Origin: Methanobacteriota archaeon
Lineage (GTDB): Archaea; Undinarchaeota; Undinarchaeia; Undinarchaeales; Undinarchaeaceae
Direction of reading: 5' to 3'
DNA length: 50,654 nucleotides
NCBI GenBank assembly: GCA_002687935.1
Contig: NZBN01000004.1
Coordinates: forward strand, 1-50,654
Positions 28,126-37,867 of this stretch are shown piece after piece (position 1 is the stretch's first letter; each line of letters begins with the position of its first letter). The position numbers and the translations under genes are program-made. The notes under the pieces were generated by a model. It searched no databases and had not been told where the DNA came from. It saw only the letters and a program-made list of their open reading frames with translations.

Positions 28126-29412
28126 TTAGTTTTTAATGAGAAGGTAGAACAACAGTCCAATAATTAACACAAAGAAGCCATATAGAAGAATTGTAGACCC
28201 AAGATTGAACAACATCAGAAATGACGTCAGAATTCCGAGTACAGCAGGAAGAGGAATATTTGCCACATTGAATGGGATTCTGAAAATTCTTTTGAGATCT
28301 GGGGATTTGTAACGCAAAATTATAACCGAGCTATTTATTATTATGAAAGTAATGAATATTGAAAAATTTGTGAGGTTCGCAACAGCCTCTATATTTCTGA
28401 GAAGAAGAATTATCACTATTGCCAATGCAGACACAGAAAATGTTGAAACATACGGAGTTTTTAGTTTGCTATGAACTTTGGAAAAGACTTTTGGAAAACT
28501 CCCGTCCTCACTCATTCCATATGAGAGTCGTGAAGCAGAAAGAAGCATAATTAGGACTGTATTTGCTGTTGAAAATAAAGCAATAACAGCGAGAACAGTA
28601 AATGCACTCGGACCAAATCCTATTGCGGCAACGTCAGCCAGAGGAGATGATGAGGTTCCAAGAGATTCCCATCCGACAACTGAAACTATCGCAAGAGAAA
28701 CCAGAATATAGAGAATAGTTGTTACACTAATAGAGATTAGAAGGGCAAGGGGGATATTTTTGGTTGGGTTTTTTGTTTCCTCTGCTAGCTGAACTATTTC
28801 CTCAAAACCAATATATGCAAAAAATATCAGAGCCGCTGCAGCCATGATGCCTGAAAAACCGCTTGGCATTTCAAGATAATTTACAGAGCCAAGATGAGGA
28901 AGCCCAATCCATAGAATAATAAGAAGCCCAACAATTTCCAGTAGAGTACAGCCAATTGCAAACCAAGCTGATTGTTTTATTCCGTAACTTAATATGAGAG
29001 AAACCAAGACAATAAGAATAACTGCAGAAAGGATTATTTCTGTCCCGAAAAGTGCTGAGAAATAGCCAGCAAATCCGAGGGCTACCGCCGCAGAACCTAT
29101 TCCAAGTCCAACTATGAGAAGCCAGCTAACGAGATATGCGACAAAAGAACCAAAAGCATATTTTGCATAATAGTATTCTCCTCCAGCCTTTGGTATGAAG
29201 GAACTTAGCTCTGCGTAGCTTAAACCAGTAAGAGCAGCTACAAAAGCAGCCATTATGAAGGACATCCAAACAGCGTTTCCTCCAAGGGCTGCTGCCTTTC
29301 CTATAAGAGCATAAATGCCCGCTCCAAGAATAACTCCAATCCCCATAAGGGAACATTCAACAAGCCCTAATGAACGTGAAAGTTTGGCAGTCATAATCAG
29401 ACTATGATACAC
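28126..29412 (-). CDS. APC-family amino acid permease
   Basis: GVILGAGIYALIGKAAALGGNAVWMSFIMAAFVAALTGLSYAELSSFIPKAGGEYYYAKYAFG. Confidence 0.92.
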   Translation of the reverse strand: MYHSLIMTAKLSRSLGLVECSLMGIGVILGAGIYALIGKAAALGGNAVWMSFIMAAFVAALTGLSYAELSSFIPKAGGEYYYAKYAFGSFVAYLVSWLLIVGLGIGSAAVALGFAGYFSALFGTEIILSAVILIVLVSLILSYGIKQSAWFAIGCTLLEIVGLLIILWIGLPHLGSVNYLEMPSGFSGIMAAAALIFFAYIGFEEIVQLAEETKNPTKNIPLALLISISVTTILYILVSLAIVSVVGWESLGTSSSPLADVAAIGFGPSAFTVLAVIALFSTANTVLIMLLSASRLSYGMSEDGSFPKVFSKVHSKLKTPYVSTFSVSALAIVIILLLRNIEAVANLTNFSIFITFIIINSSVIILRYKSPDLKRIFRIPFNVANIPLPAVLGILTSFLMLFNLGSTILLYGFFVLIIGLLFYLLIKN

Positions 29413-29422
29413 TAATATTAAT

Positions 29423-30244
29423 CTATTGCACTTCTTCGTTTAAGGCCTCTTCTATATCAAGAATTTCCAGGTCGAACAGAAGTGTTTCTCCTGCCATTGG
29501 ATGATTAAAGTCTGTGTAAATGAATGTGTCGTCAATATCCTCAATATAGCCAAGGCGACCATCTAACTGAATTGGATTACCGACCTTTGCAAGGTTTTCA
29601 ACAATGTAACCATCGTCTGTCACATCAATAACCTTGAGTGAATATGGATAGTTGAAAATGTAATAGAGAGAGCCGTTGACAAGGTGATGTGTTATGTTTA
29701 CAGTATCTCCTGAAATTGAACCAACTGTTGTTTTCCAGTGAGTTCCAGGTAATTTTATATCAACACCATAGCCCAGTGGAGTATCGCCAAGTATTTCTTC
29801 AATATAACTCTTGTCAGCCTCAGTTGTCAGAGGGAGACTGATGTATCTGAACTGTTTGGCAACTAATGAAAGATTTTTCTCTCCGTAACCGTCTTTTGGA
29901 AGAACTCTTATACTAATCTTGTCTCCGACAGAGCTTCCCAAGAGGGCAGATTCGACACCAGGAATTAGCCTGCCACCTCCAAGAACTACTGTAAGGTTTC
30001 CTGACTCAGGAAGACCTCCGTTTGCAGTCTGGACTGAATAAAAGAAAGTGATAGTGTCACCAGATTCAGCACCACCTGAAGGGAAAAATAATGAAAGTGT
30101 AGCTATTACGAGCACTACCATTCCAATAAGAAGAATCTTCTGTGCAGGCGTCCTTGTGCTTAGGAATTTTTTTGCCCTTTTGAAAGTGTCAGATTTCTTG
30201 CGAACTGTGTTTTTCTTTTTGCTTGTACTTTTTTTCTTTGCCAT
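29423..30244 (-). CDS. Membrane-anchored FKBP/SlyD-like peptidyl-prolyl isomerase
   Basis: N-terminal TM; DTITFFYSVQTANGGLPESGNLTVVLGGGRLIPGVESALLGSSVGDKISIRVLPKDGYGEKN. Confidence 0.82.
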   Translation of the reverse strand: MAKKKSTSKKKNTVRKKSDTFKRAKKFLSTRTPAQKILLIGMVVLVIATLSLFFPSGGAESGDTITFFYSVQTANGGLPESGNLTVVLGGGRLIPGVESALLGSSVGDKISIRVLPKDGYGEKNLSLVAKQFRYISLPLTTEADKSYIEEILGDTPLGYGVDIKLPGTHWKTTVGSISGDTVNITHHLVNGSLYYIFNYPYSLKVIDVTDDGYIVENLAKVGNPIQLDGRLGYIEDIDDTFIYTDFNHPMAGETLLFDLEILDIEEALNEEVQ

Positions 30245-30280
30245 AAGACCACACTAACCTAATCACTGATAAATACTTTT

Positions 30281-31612
30281 CTACATACCAGGGAAGCCTT
30301 TAAAATTCTTCATCATTTTTTTCATAGCTCCTTGGTTCTTTCCGAAGCGCTTCATCATTTTCTTTGTCATTTTATACTGCTTCAACAGAGTTCTCACATT
30401 TTCAACGCTTGTTCCGGCACCACTTGCTATTCTCTCAACCCTACTCTTGTCAAGAAGCTCTGGGTTCTCAAGCTCCATGTTTGTCATAGAATCCATAATA
30501 ACCATGAAAGAATTCATTCTGTCCTGGGACATGTCCATCTGATCCTTAGGAATGTCGGCCCCCATAGGCATCATCTCCATAACTTTCTTGAGAGGTCCCA
30601 TTTTTTTCATGCCCTCTATTTGTTTGTAAAGGTCTTTGAGATTGAAGTCACCCTTGAGCATTGACTGAACTTGATCTTCCTCAACTTCTCCGAAAATTTC
30701 CTGCGTCTTCTTCAGAAGAGATTCCAAATCACCCATACCAAGGAGTTTTCCGACGAATTTATCAGGTTTAAAGGCCTCAAAATCCTCAGAGCGTTCACCC
30801 AGACCTACGAATTTTATCGGAACATCAAGAGCAGAGCAGGCTGAAAGTGCACCTCCACCTTTTGCAGTAGAATCTAGCTTAGTAAGTATTACGCCGTCGA
30901 TTCCTACAAGTTCATTGAAACCTTTTGCAACGGGTTCTGCCTTTTGACCAAGGTCCGCTGGAATGACCAGGAGTTTCTCCTCTGCCTTGAACTCCTTGTC
31001 GAGTTTTTTCAGTTCCTTTGAAAGCTCTTCATCAACAGTATCACGTCCTGCCGAGTCGACTATGACAACGTCAAATCCTTTTGTCTCCTTTAGAGAATTT
31101 TTTAAAACCTTTAGGGCTGACTTCTCCTTGGGATTTCCGAATACAGGAACATCGATTTCCTCACCAATCTGTTTCAGCTGTTCATATGCAGCAGGTCTCC
31201 AAGTGTCAGTAGATATGAGAGCTACTTTTAAACCCTGCTTCTTTAGATGGCGGGCGAGTTTCCCACAAGTTGTTGTCTTTCCTGAACCGAAAAGTCCGAC
31301 CAGCATTATTCTTGAAACTTTTCCAATATCCTTTGCCTCTACCTTGCCCCCGAGAGCGGTGGTTATTTCTTCATAAACTATGTTGAGTATATGCTCGCGT
31401 TTTGAGAGTCCTTCGGGTGGCTTCTCATCCCAGGCACGCGATTTTATATTCTCTGTCATACCAAAAACAAGTTTAACATTAACATCAGCAGACAGCATTG
31501 CCCTCTGAATATCCTTGACAACTTCATCGAGAGTATTTTTGTCGACATAACCAGCTTTCGCTATCCTACGAATTCCGTCTCTCAATGATTTGCCAAGTCC
31601 CTCAAGAACCAT
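30281..31612 (-). CDS. srp54: Signal recognition particle protein SRP54
   Basis: GLFGSGKTTTCGKLARHLKKQG, DTWRPAAYEQL, DSAGRD, TKLDSTAKGGGALS; Met-rich M domain. Confidence 0.97.
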   Translation of the reverse strand: MVLEGLGKSLRDGIRRIAKAGYVDKNTLDEVVKDIQRAMLSADVNVKLVFGMTENIKSRAWDEKPPEGLSKREHILNIVYEEITTALGGKVEAKDIGKVSRIMLVGLFGSGKTTTCGKLARHLKKQGLKVALISTDTWRPAAYEQLKQIGEEIDVPVFGNPKEKSALKVLKNSLKETKGFDVVIVDSAGRDTVDEELSKELKKLDKEFKAEEKLLVIPADLGQKAEPVAKGFNELVGIDGVILTKLDSTAKGGGALSACSALDVPIKFVGLGERSEDFEAFKPDKFVGKLLGMGDLESLLKKTQEIFGEVEEDQVQSMLKGDFNLKDLYKQIEGMKKMGPLKKVMEMMPMGADIPKDQMDMSQDRMNSFMVIMDSMTNMELENPELLDKSRVERIASGAGTSVENVRTLLKQYKMTKKMMKRFGKNQGAMKKMMKNFKGFPGM

Positions 31613-31647
31613 AATACAACAGTAACTGTTCGCTTTTATAACTCTTA

Positions 31648-32934
31648 TTAGTTCATAATACTGCCCATTAACTGCCTTGCTCGGGCTTCAGAATGAGCTT
31701 CTACTGTAATACGCACTTTTTCCTCTGTGCCTGACTTTCTTACAAGTATCCAGGCATCTTCCAATTGAATCCGAATTCCGTCTGTCTCACTTAGTTCTCC
31801 GCCAAGTTTCTTCGCATTTTCAGACAGTTTTTTGAAGGATTTTTCCCTGTCTCCTTCAACGACGCCCCTCAGAATTGGGTAGCTGGGAATCTCGGCAACG
31901 AGTTCTGACATACTTTTTCCAGAAATCTCTATTGTTTCCAGAATTTTCATGGCAGCAAGAAGCCCGTCAGGGCAGAGATGGACTTCCGGAAATATGTAGC
32001 AACCGCTTGCTTCTCCGCCAAATGTTCCTTTTTCTTTTTTGAGAGCCTCAGAAACATAAACGTCACCGACTTTTGTACGAATAACTTTTGCTCCAATTTC
32101 GTCGATTGCCATTGAAGTGTCAACAGGAACTGCTATTGTGGCATTTTTTCCTATTTCAGATTTTGCAAGGATTGCTAGTAGAGTGTCCTGCTTTACGAAG
32201 TCGCCCTGATTATCAATTACAGCGACTCTGTCACCGTCACCGTCGAATGCAAAGCCGACATCCGCTTTAGATGTGATAACTTTTTTCTTGAGCTCTGAAA
32301 GATTTTTCTCAGAGGGTTCTGACAGCCGATTTGGGAACATACCATCTGGCTTGTCAAAAATTGAAACATTGTTAGAAACTCTGCTCAGGATTTCAGGAGC
32401 AGTTAGTGTTGCAGAGCCATTTCCGCAGTCAGAAACTGTTTTCAAGCCACCTTCCAGTGAAAAGGCTGCTGTGATACCCTCCATATATCTCTCAAGAGCC
32501 TCTATTGGACGGGAATTCTGTATATCCTCCCAACCAACACGCTTAACTTTACCAGATTCAATAAGATTTTCTATCTCCTTTTCCATTTCAGGAGAATACG
32601 CAGAACCGTCTGACTGCCACAATTTAACTCCGTTGAATTCAGGAGGATTGTGGGAAGCAGTTATAATGGCGCCTGCAGATGCCTTGAATTTTTTTGTTGC
32701 ATATGCAAGAACAGGTGTAGGGCAGGCACCGGCATCGAGAACTTCGGCACCAGTAGAAAGGAACCCAGAAACCAAGGCTGATTGCAATTGTTTTGAGCTT
32801 GTTCTGAAGTCCCTTCCGACGCAGACGACTCCTTCTGCCTGAGTTCCAAGTGAGAGTCCTATTTTTGTAAAAAGCTCTGCGCTCACAAAATCCGGATAAA
32901 GACCACGTATTCCCGAAGTTCCGAAAAGTTTCAT
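31648..32934 (-). CDS. glmM: Phosphoglucosamine mutase/phosphomannomutase family
   Basis: FGTSGIRG; ITASHNPPEFNGVK; FAFDGDGDRVAVID; EASGCYIF; RKSGTEEKVRI. Confidence 0.92.
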   Translation of the reverse strand: MKLFGTSGIRGLYPDFVSAELFTKIGLSLGTQAEGVVCVGRDFRTSSKQLQSALVSGFLSTGAEVLDAGACPTPVLAYATKKFKASAGAIITASHNPPEFNGVKLWQSDGSAYSPEMEKEIENLIESGKVKRVGWEDIQNSRPIEALERYMEGITAAFSLEGGLKTVSDCGNGSATLTAPEILSRVSNNVSIFDKPDGMFPNRLSEPSEKNLSELKKKVITSKADVGFAFDGDGDRVAVIDNQGDFVKQDTLLAILAKSEIGKNATIAVPVDTSMAIDEIGAKVIRTKVGDVYVSEALKKEKGTFGGEASGCYIFPEVHLCPDGLLAAMKILETIEISGKSMSELVAEIPSYPILRGVVEGDREKSFKKLSENAKKLGGELSETDGIRIQLEDAWILVRKSGTEEKVRITVEAHSEARARQLMGSIMN

Positions 32935-32991
32935 AACAAATAATAGAACTTAGGCTCATTATAAATAATTCTACGACTATATTTTTTCCCT

Positions 32992-33828
32992 ATGAAGTGT
33001 TCTGCAGTCCTACTATCTCCAGGCTCACAGGAAGGAAGGAATCCGTCCTTCCTTGATGTCTATGGGGAAACAATACTGGAAATAGCTTTCAGAAACGCCA
33101 AGAAGGCTTTCAAGAGAACTCTTGTTGTAGCTGAGGATTACAAAACTCAGAAAGAATACGAAAAAATTGTTGATTGTGATGTTGTAGTAGACATGAGTGA
33201 AGAAAAAAGCGTTCTCAGCCGGCTGAATACCGGACTAAGGGTTTGTGGAACAGATTATGCCTTCATTACAACATCTGCTATGCCCTTAATCGATCAGAAA
33301 GCTGTAGAATTGATGAAGTCTAAAATAGATGGGCAGGAGTATGACTCCGTTGTTCCAAGAATTGGAAATTCTTTGGAACTTCTGCACTCAATTTATCGAG
33401 CAAAGACTGTCTCAAAATCACTAGAAGCCGGAGAAGGGGACCTTTCCTACAATCTTGAGACTGCTCTTACAAAGATGAACACACTTTTTATTCCCGAAAG
33501 TGAATTTTCAGAACTGGATTCAAGTCTTTCAAGCTTTTTCAAAGTGAGGAGTGAAATAGACTATCAAACACTCAAAAATAGATACAGGAAAAAGACTTAT
33601 AGAAACAGGCTGAAAAAAGCCAGTAGGATTTCATCAGAAATAATTGCCGAAATAGAGACTGAAAATACTGCATATTACAGAGTGCCAGGAACAGAAAAGA
33701 GTCATGAAGTAGTACTCAATAAAAGGAAGGATATGTGGAGCTGTGATTGCCGCTATTTCACGATGAGAGGAAACTACTGCTCACATATACTTGCGAGCCA
33801 GAAAAAAAGGGAGAAAGATGCTGAGTAA
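32992..33828 (+). CDS. Degenerate MobA/GlmU-like nucleotidyltransferase domain fused to a C-terminal SWIM zinc-finger motif
   Basis: CSAVLLSPGSQEGRNPSFLDVYGETILEIAFRNAKKA...DYAFITTSAMPLID; C-terminal WSCDCRYFTMRGNYCSHILA (CxC...CxH). Confidence 0.65.
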   Translation: MKCSAVLLSPGSQEGRNPSFLDVYGETILEIAFRNAKKAFKRTLVVAEDYKTQKEYEKIVDCDVVVDMSEEKSVLSRLNTGLRVCGTDYAFITTSAMPLIDQKAVELMKSKIDGQEYDSVVPRIGNSLELLHSIYRAKTVSKSLEAGEGDLSYNLETALTKMNTLFIPESEFSELDSSLSSFFKVRSEIDYQTLKNRYRKKTYRNRLKKASRISSEIIAEIETENTAYYRVPGTEKSHEVVLNKRKDMWSCDCRYFTMRGNYCSHILASQKKREKDAE

Positions 33829-35299
33829 TTTTAAGATAGCAGAAGAAACGCGAAAGGATTTGAAGACTCCGATTGGAGAGCTCATAGAAGAGCTTCCAAG
33901 AAGCGGAGACGGGCTCATAGCAGTCGGAGATATCACAACACTGAGACTACTGAAAGAAGGTATAACTCCAGATATATGTGTTATTGACTATAAAGCAGAG
34001 CGAGAGCCTCTTTCAGAAGAAGATGTAAAAACTCTGAAAGCTTTGGATGTACAGGAAATTAAAGCAGAAAATAATGCCGGAGAAATATCACTTTCAGCTT
34101 GGAAGGCTTTTGAAGACGCTCTCAAAAATACCCCTGCGAAAATTGTGATTGATGGAGAAGATGACCTTCTTGCTCTTGCCGCGCTTTTCCTTGCACCTGA
34201 AGGAAGTAAGGTGATATACGGACAGCCAGATATTGGAACGGCAATGTTTGAAGTGTCGGACAAACTAAGACAGAAATATGTTGAAGTTCTTATTCACGGA
34301 AAAGGCAGAGAATTCCTAAATTCCATACAGGGAAAGGTTGTAATCGTGCACGACAGCGATGCTGACGGAGCCTGTTCTGCAATAGTATTCGCAAAATATC
34401 TCGAGGATAGGAAGGTCGAAGTTGTTCTGATGGAAAGCAGTGACCCGTTGATACACAGTAACACAAAAAAAGAAATTAGAAAGACAGAAGCAGAAAATCT
34501 CATTGTTCTTGACCTTGGAAGCGAAGCTTATGACTCTTTGAAAGAATTAAGTGAGGAAATGCACGTGATGGTTCTTGACCACCACAAGGTAGTTGGAAGT
34601 CCTGATTTTGGGAAAACTCTTGTTCTTAATCCTCATTTGTTTAAACTTCCAGATGAAGTTGTCGGACCAACTTCTTACCTAGCATATGTTATATGCCAAG
34701 AACTTGACTGGGTCGCCATTATAGGAACTATAGCAGACAAAGGTTTCTATCCTGCAGAGGAACTTCTTAGCTCTGTCAAAAAACGATACAAAGTTGACTT
34801 TGAAAGACTGAGTCAGATGTTTGAAGCAGGTGCAGTACTGAGGAAGTTGGCAGAGACTAGAGATGCAGTCAGAAATGCAGAATCGCCTGAAGAAGTGGAA
34901 AAATCTGAAACCTTGATTGGTTTTGAAAAAGAATATTTACAGGAGCTTGAGAGGCTGAAAAAACTTCATGAGACTGATGCTGAGGAACTAGCAGAAGGAA
35001 GAATAATTCTTTTTGATTTCACTTCAGAATACAGAGTACGGGGAATGGTGTCAAATATGCTTCAGTCCATGTATACGGAAAAATCAATAATAGTGGCAGA
35101 AAAGGTCGGACAGCACTACTATTTCAGTATGCGGGCAGGCGGACAAAAAGTTGACTTGGTTAAAATAATAAAATATGCGATTGAAGGACTTGCCGAATCG
35201 AATGGCGGAGGACATACAAAGGCAGCCGGTGCCAGAGTAATGGCAGGAGACCGTGACAAGTTCATAAGCGGCTTTGTTGAAAAGTTCAAAGAAATATAG
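33818..35299 (+). CDS. Predicted fusion: GTP-dependent dephospho-CoA kinase-like (DUF359) + DHH/DHHA1 phosphoesterase
   Basis: N-term GLIAVGDITTLRLLKEGITPDICVIDYKAER...IDGEDDLLALAALFLAPEGSKVIYGQPDIG; C-term VVIVHDSDADGACSAIVFAKYL, VLDHHK, GGGHTKAAGARV; start at MLSNF. Confidence 0.8.
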   Translation: MLSNFKIAEETRKDLKTPIGELIEELPRSGDGLIAVGDITTLRLLKEGITPDICVIDYKAEREPLSEEDVKTLKALDVQEIKAENNAGEISLSAWKAFEDALKNTPAKIVIDGEDDLLALAALFLAPEGSKVIYGQPDIGTAMFEVSDKLRQKYVEVLIHGKGREFLNSIQGKVVIVHDSDADGACSAIVFAKYLEDRKVEVVLMESSDPLIHSNTKKEIRKTEAENLIVLDLGSEAYDSLKELSEEMHVMVLDHHKVVGSPDFGKTLVLNPHLFKLPDEVVGPTSYLAYVICQELDWVAIIGTIADKGFYPAEELLSSVKKRYKVDFERLSQMFEAGAVLRKLAETRDAVRNAESPEEVEKSETLIGFEKEYLQELERLKKLHETDAEELAEGRIILFDFTSEYRVRGMVSNMLQSMYTEKSIIVAEKVGQHYYFSMRAGGQKVDLVKIIKYAIEGLAESNGGGHTKAAGARVMAGDRDKFISGFVEKFKEI

Positions 35300-35334
35300 A
35301 AACGTTTATAAGAAGCATTTCATTAACAGCAAAT

Positions 35335-35703
35335 ATGAAAAGGCAAGTCTGGAAAGTTTTCCAGTTCACAGGCTGGTTCGTTGTTCTTCTTGCAATTACG
35401 CTTGGCCTTCTCTACGCAAGCATACTTATTGGAGAGCAGATATACGGAAGCGCATTACTGATTGTAGTTGGAATAATCCTTGTAATATTGGGTGAGCACT
35501 TCATATCAATAAAGTATGCAAAACGCTACCTTCTAGTGTGGCAGGCAGGTTCAATCGCAGGAGCATTTTCAATAACTATTGGAGTAATCTGGTTAGTTAT
35601 ACAATTCCTACAGGAGTACCAGTCATGGTACAGCATACTCATCCTTCTCGCTCTGGGCATAGGACTCATAGTAGTAGGGGAGAACTTTAAACTAGAAAAA
35701 TGA
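35335..35703 (+). CDS. Small polytopic membrane protein
   Basis: Hydrophobic 122-aa ORF. Confidence 0.6.
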   Translation: MKRQVWKVFQFTGWFVVLLAITLGLLYASILIGEQIYGSALLIVVGIILVILGEHFISIKYAKRYLLVWQAGSIAGAFSITIGVIWLVIQFLQEYQSWYSILILLALGIGLIVVGENFKLEK

Positions 35704-35948
35704 AGGAGAAGACCAAGTTTATGCTCGTTGCGACGCTTGTTATAATGCTTGTTTTAAGCGCAGCGATTGAGGCAAGGTCCAGCAGAACTGCTGATGCACC
35801 AGCAAAACAGGATAGTGGCGGTGTTGGTGGTCAGTTTCTTCAGAGTTTCACCTGTATATTCACGCAGTGTGGCTGGCCTGCTATCATAATACTAATACTA
35901 CCTGTTTTCGGAATGTGGGTTTACAAGAAATATTTCAGTCTTTGGTAG
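35700..35948 (+). CDS. Small secreted/membrane protein
   Basis: N-terminal signal-like helix, CIFTQC, C-terminal TM; ATGA overlap upstream. Confidence 0.55.
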   Translation: MKEKTKFMLVATLVIMLVLSAAIEARSSRTADAPAKQDSGGVGGQFLQSFTCIFTQCGWPAIIILILPVFGMWVYKKYFSLW

Positions 35949-35997
35949 ACATGGGTAAAATATATAAGGAAAATAATGCACTTAATAGGTGATAACA

Positions 35998-36477
35998 ATG
36001 GCTACGGTAGCACCAAAAGTAAAAGAAGAACTTAAAAGAACCCTTCATCGGGTATTTAGACCTCTTGAACCAAGAGTAGAAATTAAACTTTTGAAGGATT
36101 CAGAACCGATAACAAAAGATATCATAGATACTGTTGTAGATATTGTAAGAAATGCTGAGAAAGGAACAGATATTAAGGATTTAACTGAGGAAGTTCACAC
36201 GATAGCTGAAGAAAAAGTCAGATCAGGAAAATGGAACCTCCATTCAGCAATAGTTGCAGTAGGGGATTTGCTTCAAAGTTCAAAATCCCTAAAAGGACTT
36301 GACAACGACCAGCAGGCAAAGGTTAGAATTCTTATCGGAGACGTTATTGGATCATCTATGGCGGAAGTCGTTGAATCTCTTGACAGACTTGAGGGAGCAG
36401 CAGGAATTGAAAGTAGGTCTATCGTTAACAGAGTGAAAAGTGCCTTCTCCAGAAAATGGATAGAACGGGCTCTGTAA
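35998..36477 (+). CDS. Hypothetical protein
   Basis: ATG at 35998; tatataagga TATA-like box upstream. Confidence 0.6.
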   Translation: MATVAPKVKEELKRTLHRVFRPLEPRVEIKLLKDSEPITKDIIDTVVDIVRNAEKGTDIKDLTEEVHTIAEEKVRSGKWNLHSAIVAVGDLLQSSKSLKGLDNDQQAKVRILIGDVIGSSMAEVVESLDRLEGAAGIESRSIVNRVKSAFSRKWIERAL

Positions 36478-36550
36478 TCTCTGAGTTTTAATTGTTTTAA
36501 AAACGTAGTGCGAGCTCAGAATTTAATTATTTTTATTAAATAAAGCGAAC

Positions 36551-37093
36551 TTAAGACTTGGCTCCATCTAGTGTTTCGTGGGCTTCCTTTCCGGCTATTC
36601 GAACCTCGTGACCCCAGAGCCTCCAGGTTTTCTTTCCGGTTTTCTTTGACTCAATCTCAGCCAACTGGCGTATATTCCTTGCAGCCGACATAAGAGGACC
36701 TTCCCCAGTCCAAGTTGTCACTCCGCGCTTGATACTTGTGGAGAAATTAAGGGAAGATAGAATTTTATCAATGTGAACTTTCTCATCTTCAGACGCTGCT
36801 TTCTTTCTCTCAGTGTAATAGGTAATAAGATTGCGAAACATTGAAACTATGGCAAGTGAAATTATGAATATATTCTCATCCTCCCCCTCGTGCGCTTCTG
36901 CAGCCATTTCAGGGTGTTTGAGTTCCTTTTTCAGAGAATGAATCGCTTCCTTCAGATTTGATGCAACATCACGATGCCTTACAGCTATGGGGTGAACAAT
37001 TTTGCCAAGAATTTCTTCCAGAGCCTCAAGCTCTTTTTCTACATCCTCTTCACCTTCAGAAATAACACTTATTTCCTGTATATCATCTACCAT
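36551..37093 (-). CDS. Hypothetical helical protein
   Basis: ORF of 180 aa. Confidence 0.55.
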   Translation of the reverse strand: MVDDIQEISVISEGEEDVEKELEALEEILGKIVHPIAVRHRDVASNLKEAIHSLKKELKHPEMAAEAHEGEDENIFIISLAIVSMFRNLITYYTERKKAASEDEKVHIDKILSSLNFSTSIKRGVTTWTGEGPLMSAARNIRQLAEIESKKTGKKTWRLWGHEVRIAGKEAHETLDGAKS

Positions 37094-37166
37094 AGAGACT
37101 TTTTGTATATTTGCATATAAAACACTTGCGATAAAAACTATTAAATAAGAAAGACTAAAAGATACT

Positions 37167-37835
37167 ATGTCAGACCCTATTATGCTCGGAACTGAGAAAG
37201 AATATACTGATTGTGTCCTGAGACTTATTGATGAAGCAGCTAGTTTTATAGATGATTTAAAATCCAGAAAAATAAAATATTTAACTGCAAGTAGCCGAGG
37301 CAGGATAGACGAACTTATAGAAAATGCCAGTTCCTGTGAAATGCAGAAAGTTAAGTCAATTGCGCCTTCTCTGCAGGCTCTTAATGGTGAACTGTCTACA
37401 CTTCTGAAGAAATTTCATGTGATAAAGAGTGCTTACAGAACTGATGAAAGTTTGAAGAGCTTCTTAGGAGATTACAGTCAAAATCCCTCAAATTCCTGCA
37501 CCAAATTAATAAGTTTTATAGACTCCAGTATAGCTCAGATGGACTCAGTAATAGTAAAGTATTCAGATGTTGACAGGGCAAAAAAACCAGCACACACATG
37601 GATACTAACTATTCTATCCAATCAAACAGGAGATAGTGTTTCAAAAAAGGCTAGGAAAGCCAGAATAGTTCTTGAATCTATCAGAAATTTGATAGGAGAG
37701 TTACAGGGGATGTGTCACTCCTCAAAGCTTGAGCTTCTGAATATACGAAATACTGCAAGTAAGACTCTGTCAAAAACTGGACGACTGAGTTATAAATCTC
37801 CTTTTGATGGAGGCTCCGAACCAGGAGCAGCCTAA
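37167..37835 (+). CDS. Hypothetical helical protein
   Basis: ORF of 222 aa. Confidence 0.55.
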   Translation: MSDPIMLGTEKEYTDCVLRLIDEAASFIDDLKSRKIKYLTASSRGRIDELIENASSCEMQKVKSIAPSLQALNGELSTLLKKFHVIKSAYRTDESLKSFLGDYSQNPSNSCTKLISFIDSSIAQMDSVIVKYSDVDRAKKPAHTWILTILSNQTGDSVSKKARKARIVLESIRNLIGELQGMCHSSKLELLNIRNTASKTLSKTGRLSYKSPFDGGSEPGAA

Positions 37836-37867
37836 AAAGTTATAAATCTTTCTGACTATCTGAAAAT

